A DNA stretch of 41,553 bases from Puniceibacterium confluentis (GCF_007923445.1 NZ_VOJI01000025.1:1-41553); one strand, 5' to 3'. Numbered from the stretch's first letter, positions 16,387 to 25,298 are shown. Program-made: numbers and translations. The notes: generated by a model from the letters alone, not told the origin.

Positions 16387-18249
16387 TCATGAAATTTGGT
16401 TCTTGACGTTCAGCTCCAGCCGGTCGACGTACATCAGCCCAACTGCGGCAGCGGCGGCGATCCACGAGACCAACGGTCCGAAGAAAATCAGCGCCACGGC
16501 CAGACCCAGCCCCACCGGTACCATGTAAGCCTTGCCCTTGCGCGGATAGCAGGCCCGCGAGATCAGGACGGTGGCGAGCAGGACAAAGAGGATCGCCTGC
16601 ACCGACTCGGTCAAAGCAAACCCTGTCCCCAGCAACAGCGCCGGCTGATAGATGAAGGCAAACGGAATCACGAAGCCTGGCAGTGCCAGCCGAGAGGCTT
16701 CGAGGGCTGTGGCCATAGGGCTGGAGCCCGCGATCGGGGCAGCCGCAAAAGCGGCGAGCGCAACCGGCGGGGTAATCGCCGACAAGACGCCGAAATAGAG
16801 CACGAACATATGGGTGTGAATGATCGGCACGCCCAGCTTCTGCAGCGACGGGCCCATCACCAGCACGATGATCAGATAGGCCGGCACCGTGGGCATTCCC
16901 ATGCCGAGCAGGAGGCAGGCAATGGCCATAAGGATCAGCGATATGATCAACTGGTCTTCAGCGAGGCTCGACAGCAGCGAGGCAAATCGCAGCCCCACGC
17001 CGGTCAGGTTCAGCACGCCGATGACGATACCCACGGCGCCGACAATGACGACAAGCTGCGCCGAGATCAGACCGGCGGAGCGGATGAATTTTATCCAGGC
17101 CGCCCCGTTGAACAGCAGGTCGGGTCGCACAGCAAAACCCAGCAGAGCGGCCAGCTCGACGCCGACAAATCCGGCATAAGCGGGCGACGAGCCGCCAACC
17201 ATGGTCACGACGATGCCCGCGAGGGCGAGGACAAAGATGCCCACCTGCACCAGTTCGCGCCAGTTGAACGCGATCTTGGGGCGCGGTTCCTCGGCCAGGT
17301 CCATATTTCGGGCTGCGCTGGAAATGGCGACGAAGAGGCCGCCGTAGTACAGCAATGCGGGCACGGCGGCGGCGGCGCAGATCGTCAGATAGGGCACGCT
17401 GGTGACATCGGCCATGATGAAGGCCACGGCCCCCATGATCGGCGGCGTGATCTGGCCGCCGCTGGAGGCGGCGGACTCAACCGCCGCCGCGAACCGAGGC
17501 GAGAACCCGCGTTTCTTGATGAGCGGAATGGTGATGACCCCGGTGCCCACGACGTTGGCCACCGCAGAGCCCGAAATCGTCCCGAACAACCCGCTGGCGA
17601 CCGTGGCCGCGGCGGCGGGGCCGGAGCGCATCCGCCCGGTGGCGGCCATGGCAAGCCGCACCAGCACGAGGTCGATGGCGAGCAGTTCCAGCAGCGCGCC
17701 GAAGACGATGAAGATCAGGATGGTCGAGACGACCGTTGCCATCGGACGCCCGAAGACGCCGTCGAAGGAATACCACAGCACGGTCATCAATTCTTCGGTC
17801 GAGATGCCCGCATGGCGCAGGAAGCCCGGCGCCATATGGCCAAAGGCGCCGTAGGCCAGCAGCAGACCTGCGACCACCGCCATGACCAGACCGACCGAGC
17901 GACGGGTCAGTTCGATCACGGCAATAAGCCCGAGAAACCCCATCCAAATATCTGTCGAGGTCAGAAAGTAGAGCCCGGTCTCAATCTCCTCGGCCGCGCG
18001 AAAGTACTGATAGACGCTGAGCGACAGGCCGAGGGCCACGACCACGAGAAGACCCCGGTCCAGAAGGCTGTCCGACCGGCCCACGGCAGACAGTATGATC
18101 AGCAGACCGCCCGCCAGCAGCATGCCGACCCGCAGGTAGGAATCCGAGAAGACGCCGAAGACCGACACATAGAAGACCACCCCGATAACCAAAAGCGACA
18201 GCCCGGTCACGACATGATCCAGATAGGCATTTCTTCTGTATTCCGACAC
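16387..18249 (-). CDS. TRAP transporter fused permease (TAXI type, small plus large subunits)
   Basis: This is a fused TRAP permease, 620 residues from GTG 18249, combining the four-helix small (DctQ-like) part and the large (DctM-like) part in one chain, as is usual for TAXI systems. N-terminal helices cover about residues 12-110. The large domain contains GPAAAATVASGLFGTISGSAVANVVGTG and ITPPIMGAVAFIMADV, plus the repeat MGMPTVPAYLIIVLVMGPSL and ITPPVALAAFAAAPI. These paired ITPP motifs are hallmark sites. I chose GTG 18249 because a perfect GGGGAGG lies five bases ahead; a longer frame reaches 18315 without a ribosome site. It is first in operon B and divergent from an IclR gene. Confidence 0.92.
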   Translation of the reverse strand: MSEYRRNAYLDHVVTGLSLLVIGVVFYVSVFGVFSDSYLRVGMLLAGGLLIILSAVGRSDSLLDRGLLVVVALGLSLSVYQYFRAAEEIETGLYFLTSTDIWMGFLGLIAVIELTRRSVGLVMAVVAGLLLAYGAFGHMAPGFLRHAGISTEELMTVLWYSFDGVFGRPMATVVSTILIFIVFGALLELLAIDLVLVRLAMAATGRMRSGPAAAATVASGLFGTISGSAVANVVGTGVITIPLIKKRGFSPRFAAAVESAASSGGQITPPIMGAVAFIMADVTSVPYLTICAAAAVPALLYYGGLFVAISSAARNMDLAEEPRPKIAFNWRELVQVGIFVLALAGIVVTMVGGSSPAYAGFVGVELAALLGFAVRPDLLFNGAAWIKFIRSAGLISAQLVVIVGAVGIVIGVLNLTGVGLRFASLLSSLAEDQLIISLILMAIACLLLGMGMPTVPAYLIIVLVMGPSLQKLGVPIIHTHMFVLYFGVLSAITPPVALAAFAAAPIAGSSPMATALEASRLALPGFVIPFAFIYQPALLLGTGFALTESVQAILFVLLATVLISRACYPRKGKAYMVPVGLGLAVALIFFGPLVSWIAAAAAVGLMYVDRLELNVKNQIS

Positions 18250-18355
18250 GACATCCTCCCCGATGTAACGCCCGTCGCTCAGCCTCCGATTCCCTGGTCG
18301 AAGCGCGGGGTGCATTACAAAACGCTATCGCATCGCAGCCTATTTTGCGAAGGTG

Positions 18356-18374
18356 CGTTACACCAGGTGAAACG
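18356..18374. promoter_or_regulatory. Probable IclR operator (imperfect copy)
   Basis: CGTTACACCAGGTGAAACG: 8-base arms around a 3-base spacer with one arm mismatch. It matches 17 of 19 bases of the perfect repeat upstream of hmgA (22592-22610). It ends 10 bases before the GTG of the IclR gene and lies in the divergent promoter of TRAP operon B. Confidence 0.65.
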
Positions 18375-18384
18375 GAGAGGCAGG

Positions 18385-19164
18385 GTGAAACTGAACAGAT
18401 CCATCGAACGGGGGCTGACGGTGCTCGAAGTCATCTACGCGTCGGGCGCCATTTCGCTTGCATCTCTTGCGGCCAACACAGGGTTGTCGAAGCCGACGTT
18501 GCTGCGGATCTGCGCAACGCTCGAAAGCCGCCGCTGGCTGACGCGCAGAAGCAGTGACGGATGCTATCAACTCGGCTCTGCCTTCCCGCAGGCTGGCGGT
18601 ATGCCGGACTTGGTCGACAGGCTCGTGGCCGTCAGCAAGGAGGAAATCGTCCGGCTCTCCGAGGAAACCAGCTTGGGCGTCGATCTCGCTGCCGCGGTTG
18701 GCGGAGGGCGGACCGAGATTGTCGATACCACCCGGGTGTTCAAGAAGCATGCGGTCTATCCGGATGCGGTCGGGTTCCGCCCTTCGCCGATCCTGTCGGC
18801 CTTGGGCGGCGCCTTTCTTTCGGGCCTGACTGAATCGGACCGTGCTGCCGTGCTGAAGGACCTGGTGCCCCGCCTCCCGCGTGACGACGCGGCTGCCCTG
18901 CCGCAACTTCCAATAGTCCTGAAAGCTATTGACCGAAACGGATATGCCGCCCGGGCCGAAGGCCATTGGGGCCGAGCAGTCGATTATGGCGAACTTCCGG
19001 CAGCCATCGCGGTTCCCATCCTGGCTGGCGCGGAAGTGGTCGGCGCGGTCAACCTGGTCTGGAATGCCAGCGATCATACGGTCGAGGCGGTCGCGAAAAA
19101 CCACCTGTCACGTCTTCAGGCGACAGCGAAAACCATCGGGCAGAGATACGCAGGGCTCGGCTGA
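18385..19164 (+). CDS. IclR-family transcriptional regulator (operon B / homogentisate)
   Basis: This is an IclR-type regulator, 259 residues from GTG 18385. The helix-turn-helix is residues about 8-65 (IERGLTVLEVIYASGAISLASLAANTGLSKPTLLRICATLE), followed by the ligand-binding domain with the typical PILSALGGAFLSGL and AIAVPILAGAEVVGAVNLVW. Homology begins at the GTG, which has GGAGAGG nearby; the same frame stays open far upstream only because it is antisense to the TRAP gene. It is divergent from the TRAP-TAXI-sulfatase-SulP operon and convergent with fahA. An inverted repeat just before it also occurs upstream of hmgA, so this protein is the best candidate to control both sets. The inducer could be homogentisate or a sulfated precursor (inference). 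Confidence 0.9.
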   Translation: MKLNRSIERGLTVLEVIYASGAISLASLAANTGLSKPTLLRICATLESRRWLTRRSSDGCYQLGSAFPQAGGMPDLVDRLVAVSKEEIVRLSEETSLGVDLAAAVGGGRTEIVDTTRVFKKHAVYPDAVGFRPSPILSALGGAFLSGLTESDRAAVLKDLVPRLPRDDAAALPQLPIVLKAIDRNGYAARAEGHWGRAVDYGELPAAIAVPILAGAEVVGAVNLVWNASDHTVEAVAKNHLSRLQATAKTIGQRYAGLG

Positions 19165-19267
19165 CGCCACGGTCTGTCAACCTGCACAGCGGCGATGGAT
19201 ACCGCGAAGCCGGTGATCTCCGACCTCGCACTGCACCCCGTTGACGGCTGTCAGGCGACTTCGGTGG

Positions 19268-20512
19268 TCAAGACCGATCACCCAGCTCAGGCAATACGGT
19301 CCCAACGCAAGGACCGAAACCGATACGGTAGCCGTCTCCCTGTGCATGACCGTGCAAAGCCAGTGTATCGCCGTCTTCGATGAAGGTGCGCGTCTCGCCC
19401 TCCTCTAGCGTGATCGGATCCTTGCCGCCCCATGTCATTTCCAAAAGCGAACCGAACATGCCCTTTTCGGGTCCCGAGATCGTGCCCGAACCCAGCAGAT
19501 CGCCGGTCCTCATCGCGCAACCCGACGAAGCGTGGTGCGCAAGCTGCTGCGCGGCGGAGTAGTACAGGGTGTTGTAGTTGGTGCGGCAGATCACGGTGGG
19601 TTTCGCGCCGGGTGCCGTCATGGTGACCGACAGATCGATGTCATAGAGCATCGGCCCAGTGTCCCGGATATGCGGCAGCAACTCCTTCTCGCGCGGGGGG
19701 GTGTCGCAGCGGAACGGCTCAAGCGCGGCCTTGGTCACGACCCACGGGCCGATTGTCGTGGCAAAGGCCTTGGCCTGAAACGGCCCGAGCGGTTGGTATT
19801 CCCAGGCCTGAATGTCTCGCGCCGACCAGTCGTTGAGCAGCACGTAGCCGAAGATCATGTCGTCGGCCTCGTCGACGCTGACGCGCTGGCCCATCTTCGA
19901 GGGTGTGCCTACCACCGCGCCCATTTCCAACTCGATATCGAGCCGTTGGCTGGGTCCGAAACGTGGCCTGTCGTCCTGCGGGCCTTTCAACTGGCCCATG
20001 GGCCGGTGGAAATCGGTGCCCGAGACCACCACCGTCGAGGCGCGGCCATTGTAGCCGATGGGAATATGCAGCCAATTGGGCGGCAGCGCATTCGCCGGGT
20101 CACGAAACAGGGAACCCACGTTGAAGGCGTGCTGGCGGCCAGCGTAGAAATCGGTGTACTCGGTCACGGTAAACGGCAGGTGCATGGTGACGTCGCCCAT
20201 GTCGTGGAGCGCGCGCCGCACCGCATCGGTCTCGCCACCGTCGCGCAGCAGGTCGGTCAGCGTCGCGCGGACATCGCCCCAGGCCTTTTTGCCCCTGCTC
20301 ATGAAGGTATTCAGCGCCGGTTCATCGAACCCGTACTCCGGCAGCAGCCCCGCAGATTGCAGCGCGGCGAGATCGAGCACCTTATCCCCGATTGCCACGG
20401 CACAGCGTGGCGCGTCACCCTTCGAGAAGACGCCGAACGGCAGGTTGTTCAAGGGAAACGAATTTTCGGGGTCATTCGCGGTCTCGACCCAGGAGCGGAC
20501 AAGTTCAGTCAT
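19268..20512 (-). CDS. fahA: Fumarylacetoacetase
   Basis: This enzyme performs the last step of homogentisate catabolism, hydrolysing fumarylacetoacetate to fumarate and acetoacetate in the cytoplasm. It is 414 residues, normal length. The N-terminal motif FPLNNLPFGVFS is present. The catalytic segment YTDFYAGRQHAFNVG carries the metal-binding Asp and catalytic His. LDIELEMGAVVG supplies two Glu ligands and YVLLNDWSARDIQAWEYQPLGPF the next Asp. The C-terminal SGCAMRTGDLLGSGTISGPE stretch is also conserved. It is the third gene after hmgA and maiA, with a 14-base gap from maiA, and converges with the IclR gene. All key residues seem intact, so a functional enzyme is expected. Confidence 0.96.
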   Translation of the reverse strand: MTELVRSWVETANDPENSFPLNNLPFGVFSKGDAPRCAVAIGDKVLDLAALQSAGLLPEYGFDEPALNTFMSRGKKAWGDVRATLTDLLRDGGETDAVRRALHDMGDVTMHLPFTVTEYTDFYAGRQHAFNVGSLFRDPANALPPNWLHIPIGYNGRASTVVVSGTDFHRPMGQLKGPQDDRPRFGPSQRLDIELEMGAVVGTPSKMGQRVSVDEADDMIFGYVLLNDWSARDIQAWEYQPLGPFQAKAFATTIGPWVVTKAALEPFRCDTPPREKELLPHIRDTGPMLYDIDLSVTMTAPGAKPTVICRTNYNTLYYSAAQQLAHHASSGCAMRTGDLLGSGTISGPEKGMFGSLLEMTWGGKDPITLEEGETRTFIEDGDTLALHGHAQGDGYRIGFGPCVGTVLPELGDRS

Positions 20513-20526
20513 GGGAACATCCTTCG

Positions 20527-21156
20527 TTAATTGGCATCAGGTTGATTTTCGGGCCGGGCAGCGTCGAACGCCGGGGTGGCAAGGCAGCGCGTCTCGATCT
20601 CGGTCAAACGGCTGAATGGGGCGAGGTCGCACCCCCAGCGATGGGCATTGTAGAGCTGCGGCACGAGGCAAATCTCCGCCAAACCGGGCGCGTCGCCAAA
20701 GCAGAAGGGCGTGCCGGGGTCGATCAGTTGGTCGAAGGCGGTCAGGCCGCGCTGCATCCAGTCGTTCATCCAGTCCACGGCCTCTTGCTGGCTGTGACCC
20801 ATCGACTTGAGCTTTGCCACGACCCGCAGGTTGTTCACCGGATGAACATCGGCGGCGATGATCAGGGCGGCGGCGCGAACCTTTGCCCGCAAGGTGGTAT
20901 CCGTGGGCAAGAGCGCCGGGTTGGGATGTGTCTCTTCCAGCCAGTCGAGGATGGCCATCGACTGGGTCAGGACCGTGTCATCCTCCAATACGACGGTCGG
21001 AACGCCCTGCCCCGGGTTCAAACTGGCATAGTCCGGCGCCGTTTGGGCGCCTGCAACGAGGTTGACCGGGACCGGCTCGTAAGCCAGTCCCTTGAGATTC
21101 AACGCGATCCGCACCCGGTAGGATGTGGTTGATCGCCAATAGGTATAGAGCTTCAT
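20527..21156 (-). CDS. maiA: Maleylacetoacetate isomerase (zeta-class GST)
   Basis: This is a glutathione-dependent cis-trans isomerase converting maleylacetoacetate to fumarylacetoacetate, 209 residues, normal size. The zeta-class active-site stretch is seen at the N-terminus as [18 protein letters not shown] (about residues 6-23), with the glutathione-contacting [10 protein letters not shown] and [13 protein letters not shown] following (about 47-76). The C-terminal helical domain has [14 protein letters not shown], another zeta feature. Its ATG overlaps the hmgA stop (ATGA, 21153-21156), showing translational coupling. Together with hmgA and fahA it forms the complete lower homogentisate pathway. 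Confidence 0.95.
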   Translation of the reverse strand: MKLYTYWRSTTSYRVRIALNLKGLAYEPVPVNLVAGAQTAPDYASLNPGQGVPTVVLEDDTVLTQSMAILDWLEETHPNPALLPTDTTLRAKVRAAALIIAADVHPVNNLRVVAKLKSMGHSQQEAVDWMNDWMQRGLTAFDQLIDPGTPFCFGDAPGLAEICLVPQLYNAHRWGCDLAPFSRLTEIETRCLATPAFDAARPENQPDAN

Positions 21157-22502
21157 TTCTTGCCCGGCGTGCCGTCAAACTTCTTCTCGATGTCCTTCCA
21201 GCAGTCGATGTAGTCGTCCTGAAGCGGCGCTTCCTTGCCCGCGAACTGCGTCAATTGCTGCGGGAAGCGGGTCTCGAACATGAAGGACATGGTGTTGTCC
21301 AACTTCTCGGGGCCGAGGTTGGCGTTCGAGGCTTTCTCGAAGGCGTTGCGGTCTGGCCCGTGCGGCAGCATCATGTTGTGAAGGCTCACGCCGCCCGGCA
21401 CAAACCCTTGTGGTTTGGCATCGTATTGGCCATAGATATTGCCCATCATCTCGGACATGATGTTCTTGTGATACCACGGCGGCCGGAAAGTATCCTCCAT
21501 CACCATCCAGCGTTCTCGGAACAGCACGAAGTCGATGTTCGCCGTGCCGGGTTGCCCCGAGGGCGCTGTCAGCACGGTGAAGATTGAAGGATCGGGGTGG
21601 TCGAACAGGATCGCGCCGACCGGGCAGTAATTGCGCAGGTCGTATTTGTAGGGCGCGTAATTGCCGTGCCAGGCGACGATATCCAGCGGGCTCTGACCGA
21701 TCCGGGTGGTGTGGAACTGGCCACACCATTTCACGGTGACGGTCGAAGGCACTTCGCGATCCTCGAAGGCCGCCACAGGAGCCTTGAAGTCGCGCGGGTT
21801 GGCCATGCAGTTGGCACCGATCGGGCCACGGCCGGGGAGTTCGAATTTCTGGCCATAATTCTCGCAGACGAACCCGCGTGCCGGACCGTCCAGCAACTCG
21901 ACCCGGTAGACAAGGCCGCGCGGGATGATGGCGATCTCCTTGGGTTCAAGGTCGATGATCCCCAACTCGGTGGCAAAGCGAAGCCGTCCCTCCTGCGGCA
22001 CCACCAGCATTTCGCTGTCGGCAGAGAAGAAATAGTCGTCAACCATGGACTCGGTGACCAGATAGATGTGGCTGGCCATGCCGACCTGGGTGTGGACGTC
22101 GCCCGCGGTGGTCATGGTGCGCATGCCCGTCAGCCAGGTCAGCGGCTCTTCCGTGTGCGGCACCGGATCCCAGCGGTACTGGCCAAGGCTGGTGACGTCG
22201 GGGTGGATGTCGGGGGCCGAGCGGAAATACGGCAGGTCGATCTTTTCGTAGCGGTGGCTGTGCTTGACCGACGGCCGGATCCGGTAGCACCAGGTGCGCT
22301 CGGGGCGGACATCGGTGAAGGCGGTTCCGGACAGCTGCTCGCCGTAGAGGCCATAGTTGCACTTCTGCGGAGAATTCATGCCCTGCGGCAGCGCGCCGGG
22401 CAGCGCTTCGGTCTCGAAATCATTGCCGAAGCCGGGCATGTAGCCGGCGGTTGTCGTCGCACCATCGGCCTTCACCATCGGTCTTCCGTCTTCAATGCTC
22501 AT
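21153..22502 (-). CDS. hmgA: Homogentisate 1,2-dioxygenase
   Basis: This Fe(II) enzyme opens the ring of homogentisate to give maleylacetoacetate. It is 449 residues from ATG 22502, which has AGGAGG nine bases upstream; the frame stays open 12 codons further but without a ribosome site. Family stretches are [26 protein letters not shown] at the N-terminus, [26 protein letters not shown] in the middle, and the iron site [19 protein letters not shown] (His and Glu ligands) plus [12 protein letters not shown] (second His). It is the first gene of hmgA-maiA-fahA. No 4-hydroxyphenylpyruvate dioxygenase gene is present in the window, so homogentisate must come from elsewhere in the genome or from another precursor. 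Confidence 0.97.
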   Translation of the reverse strand: MSIEDGRPMVKADGATTTAGYMPGFGNDFETEALPGALPQGMNSPQKCNYGLYGEQLSGTAFTDVRPERTWCYRIRPSVKHSHRYEKIDLPYFRSAPDIHPDVTSLGQYRWDPVPHTEEPLTWLTGMRTMTTAGDVHTQVGMASHIYLVTESMVDDYFFSADSEMLVVPQEGRLRFATELGIIDLEPKEIAIIPRGLVYRVELLDGPARGFVCENYGQKFELPGRGPIGANCMANPRDFKAPVAAFEDREVPSTVTVKWCGQFHTTRIGQSPLDIVAWHGNYAPYKYDLRNYCPVGAILFDHPDPSIFTVLTAPSGQPGTANIDFVLFRERWMVMEDTFRPPWYHKNIMSEMMGNIYGQYDAKPQGFVPGGVSLHNMMLPHGPDRNAFEKASNANLGPEKLDNTMSFMFETRFPQQLTQFAGKEAPLQDDYIDCWKDIEKKFDGTPGKK

Positions 22503-22591
22503 CTGGTGCCTCCTGCCCACTGACGGCGGTCGGATCATCGACCGCGATATCGCCGAGAACCTATGTTTTCCTGATGGAGGGGTCGAGATCG

Positions 22592-22610
22592 CGTTTCACC
22601 AAGTGAAACG
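22592..22610. promoter_or_regulatory. Perfect inverted repeat upstream of hmgA, probable IclR operator
   Basis: CGTTTCACCAAGTGAAACG has perfect 8-base arms and a CAA spacer. It lies about 90 bases upstream of the hmgA ATG. A 17-of-19 copy precedes the IclR gene at 18385, which ties the homogentisate genes to that regulator. Confidence 0.7.
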
Positions 22611-22974
22611 TTCAAGGCATGTCCTGCCCAAAGCTTCCTTTGGTCAGGTTATCAAATTGCTGCGCACGCGGCTCACAATGCGGCTATGCGTTGCAGGAGC
22701 ACGATCCGAGGTACCTCGAAAGGCCTAAGATGCGGACAAGGACGAAGCTGCTACCCGCGCTACAACGGTTGAACGGACGTAGTAGCGACGACAGGGAGTT
22801 TTCTTCAGGTGTCTACTCCATCCTGCGTCGCTCTGGCGGTTCTGCTCCAGAGTTGTAAGGGCCGGGCCGGAAACCATGCGGCGGCCGCCACAGCGGTCGC
22901 ATGACCCACCGCCACGCCAATTTATTGACCGTCAAAATTATCGTTGCACCCGCACTATGTGTTGTTTATAACAC

Positions 22975-22991
22975 TTACTGTCGGACACTAA
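22975..22991. promoter_or_regulatory. GntR-type operator at kinase operon
   Basis: TTACTGTCGGACACTAA is a near-perfect palindrome centred on TGTC-G-GACA. It ends 11 bases before the kinase ATG and abuts its ribosome site AAGGGGAG, so binding would block transcription of the operon. Related copies occur at 29591, 40297 and 40347. Confidence 0.7.
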
Positions 22992-23002
22992 AGGGGAGCG
23001 CA

Positions 23003-24091
23003 ATGGTCACCACGTCAAGTCGACAGCATAGAACTTCTCCGAAAAGCGTTCCGGGCTTGGATCTGGTTCGTTTGCAGGCGTACCTGATGCGACACGGAAT
23101 TGTTCTGAACCCGAGTACCGCGCCCAAGAAATTCTCTGCCGGCTATGGAAACATGAACTTCCTCATTCAAACTGAAGGCGCGCCCCTGGTATTGAGGCGC
23201 CCGCCGCTGGGTCCGGTCCCGCCTGGGGCCAACGATATGGCGCGCGAGTACCGTATACTTTCGAGCCTTCACCCGGTGATGCCGTTGGTCCCGAAAGCCG
23301 AGCTGTTCTGCGATGACCTGTCGGTCATCGACGCGCCGTTTCTCTTGATGGAATATCGCCCAGGCCTGGTCATCGGCGAGAAATTACCGTCGGACACTGT
23401 TGGGAATTGGCGAAACGCCGGGCCGATTGGTAGCGCCCTTGGCCGCAGGATTATCAATGTCCTGCACGAATTGCATGCGATCGACGCCGACGCGTGCGGC
23501 CTTGGAACCCTTGGGCGGCCCGACGGCTTTGTGGAACGCACCCAACGCGGTTGGAGCAAACGCGCACGCTTGGCTTGGGGCGGTGCGGCGCCCGACCAAC
23601 TGGACCCGTTCCTGGAGTGGCTCGCAGCCCATCAGCCCAAAACGATGAGCGCGCCAACCTTGATTCACAACGATTTCAAGCTCGACAACATCATCCTCGA
23701 CCCGAAAACACTTGAACCCCGGACCCTGATCGATTGGGATATGGGCACGCTGGGCGATCCGCTTTATGACCTCGCGGTCTTGCTCAGTTACTGGACCGAG
23801 GCCGGAGATCCTGAGGCGATGCACCAGTTGCGCCAGATGCCCACGGCGCGCCACGGCTTTCCCACCCGCGAAGAGGCCGCGGCGCTCTATGCCAACGCGA
23901 GTGGACGCAGACTGAATGACTTCACCTATTACCGTGTGCTGGCTACATTGCGCCTCGCCGTCGTGTTCCAGCAACTTTACCGCCGCTACGAGAGTGGCGG
24001 CACCGATGACCCGGATTTCGCCCGTTTCGACGACCTCTCTCGGGGGCTGCTGAGCTTTGGCCTGCGGGTCGCCCGCGGTGACTTTTACTGA
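23003..24091 (+). CDS. APH-fold small-molecule kinase (ACAD10/11 kinase-like, LvaA-like)
   Basis: This is a phosphotransferase of the aminoglycoside phosphotransferase (APH) fold, 362 residues from ATG 23003 (ribosome site AAGGGGAG). The early part has KKFSAGYGNMNFLI (nucleotide loop) and LVLRRPPLG (Lys/Arg ATP-binding strand). The catalytic loop is HNDFKLDN at 222-229 with Asp224, and the metal-binding IDWDMGTLGDP starts at Ile243. This pattern is that of the kinase half of ACAD10/ACAD11 and of LvaA, which phosphorylates the 4-hydroxyl of hydroxyacyl-CoA in levulinate catabolism, rather than of antibiotic-resistance enzymes. The next gene is an acyl-CoA dehydrogenase, the same pairing found fused in ACAD10/11. 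A role on a 4-hydroxyacyl-CoA is inferred from this pairing. Confidence 0.82.
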   Translation: MVTTSSRQHRTSPKSVPGLDLVRLQAYLMRHGIVLNPSTAPKKFSAGYGNMNFLIQTEGAPLVLRRPPLGPVPPGANDMAREYRILSSLHPVMPLVPKAELFCDDLSVIDAPFLLMEYRPGLVIGEKLPSDTVGNWRNAGPIGSALGRRIINVLHELHAIDADACGLGTLGRPDGFVERTQRGWSKRARLAWGGAAPDQLDPFLEWLAAHQPKTMSAPTLIHNDFKLDNIILDPKTLEPRTLIDWDMGTLGDPLYDLAVLLSYWTEAGDPEAMHQLRQMPTARHGFPTREEAAALYANASGRRLNDFTYYRVLATLRLAVVFQQLYRRYESGGTDDPDFARFDDLSRGLLSFGLRVARGDFY

Positions 24092-24103
24092 CAAGGACTG
24101 CCC

Positions 24104-25276
24104 ATGATTTCTTTCGAGCCCACCCCCGAACAGGATGCGCTGCGCCAGCGGATCGAACGCTTCGTCATGGAGCAGATCGTTCCGTATGAGAAAGACCCGC
24201 GCAACACGTCCCATGGCCCCACCGAAGAATTGCGGATCGAGCTGAACGCTCTGGCCCGCGACGCGGGGCTTTTCGCGCCGCATGTGCCGCAGAAATGGGG
24301 CGGCCTGGGGCTGGATCACGTCAGCATGGCGATTGCCTTCGAGGCCTGCGGGCTGTCGCCGCTCGGGCCCATCGCGATGCATTGTGCCGCGCCGGACGAG
24401 GGCAACATGAACCTGCTCGACAAGGTCGCGACCGAAGCACAGAAACAGCGCTGGCTGAAGCCCTTCGCCGCCGGTGAATTCCGCTCGTGCTTCTCGATGA
24501 CCGAGCCTTGGGGTGCCGGGGCCGATCCCTCCGAGTTGAGGACGAAAGCGCGCTATGACGGCGAGGATCTCCTGGTCAGCGGCGTCAAATGGCTGATCAC
24601 CGGGGCGCAGGGCGCGGGCTTTACCATCATCTTCTGCGATGTGCAGGCCGAGGGCGACAAGCCCGGTGGCCCGACCATGCTGATCTCGGACATGGACGCC
24701 GACGGCATCACCCTCACGCGGCAGCTTGATACGCTCGACAGTTCCTTTACCGGCGGCCACTGGGAGGTGACTTTCGACAATCTGCGCATCCCGGCCGAGA
24801 ACGTGCTGGGCGAGGTTGGCCAAGGCTTCCGCTACGTGCAGGTGCGGCTTGCCCCGGCGCGGTTGACCCATTGCATGCGCTGGCTGGGCGGCGCGATGCG
24901 GGCGCAGGGGATTGCGCTGGACTATGCCCGCAAACGCGAGGCTTTCGGCAAGCCGATCGGACGCCACGGCGAGATCGGCGCCATGCTGGCCGAGAACGAG
25001 ATGGAGTTGCAGCAGAGCCGGCTGATGATCTGGTGGGCCTGCGCCCTGCTCGACAAGGGCGAACAGGGCCGGCACGAAAGTTCGATGGTCAAGACGGCGG
25101 TGTCCGAGGCGCTGTTCCGCGTCGCCGACCGTTGCGTACAGATCCTCGGTGGCATGGGGGTGACCGGCGACACGGTGGTCGAGCAGATCTTCCGCGAGAC
25201 CCGGGCCTTCCGTATCTATGACGGGCCGTCCGAGGTTCACAAATGGGCGATCTCGCGCCGGATCATGAAGGGTTAA
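24104..25276 (+). CDS. Acyl-CoA dehydrogenase (ACAD10/11-like)
   Basis: This is an FAD-dependent acyl-CoA dehydrogenase, 390 residues. The N-terminal helical domain leads to FRSCFSMTEPWGAGADPSEL (about residues 126-145, FAD/substrate loop) and VSGVKWLITGAQGAGF. The C-terminal domain contains REAFGKPIGRHGEIGAMLAENEMEL and QILGGMGVTGDTVVEQIFRETR. In most family members the catalytic Glu lies in YEGTSEIQ; here the segment is YDGPSEVHKW with Asp373, as in ACAD10/ACAD11-like proteins. It is 12 bases after the kinase gene. In those systems kinase and dehydrogenase together turn a 4-hydroxyacyl-CoA into an enoyl-CoA via a phosphate ester. The match to that subfamily is my reading of the motif. Confidence 0.93.
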   Translation: MISFEPTPEQDALRQRIERFVMEQIVPYEKDPRNTSHGPTEELRIELNALARDAGLFAPHVPQKWGGLGLDHVSMAIAFEACGLSPLGPIAMHCAAPDEGNMNLLDKVATEAQKQRWLKPFAAGEFRSCFSMTEPWGAGADPSELRTKARYDGEDLLVSGVKWLITGAQGAGFTIIFCDVQAEGDKPGGPTMLISDMDADGITLTRQLDTLDSSFTGGHWEVTFDNLRIPAENVLGEVGQGFRYVQVRLAPARLTHCMRWLGGAMRAQGIALDYARKREAFGKPIGRHGEIGAMLAENEMELQQSRLMIWWACALLDKGEQGRHESSMVKTAVSEALFRVADRCVQILGGMGVTGDTVVEQIFRETRAFRIYDGPSEVHKWAISRRIMKG

Positions 25277-25298
25277 CCGCTTCTGGGGAGGAGCAAGC

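Larger units (their letters stand above)
22503..23002. other. 500-base divergent control region between hmgA and kinase operon
   Basis: No gene is evident. It holds two different operators: the IclR-type repeat nearer hmgA and the GntR-type palindrome next to the kinase ATG. The middle (about 22620-22900) contains only short frames lacking motifs, and a GC-rich inverted segment around 22873-22903 (ATGCGGCGGCCGC and GCGGTCGCAT) that could fold. I see no RNA gene or mobile element in it. Confidence 0.5.

Noticed and set aside
16396-18384. Long plus-strand open frame continuous with the IclR gene (over 900 codons in all)
   Set aside because: The first part is antisense to the TRAP permease and has a His/Gln/Arg/Asp-rich composition typical of a complementary frame in GC-rich DNA. 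Only the part from GTG 18385 matches a family.
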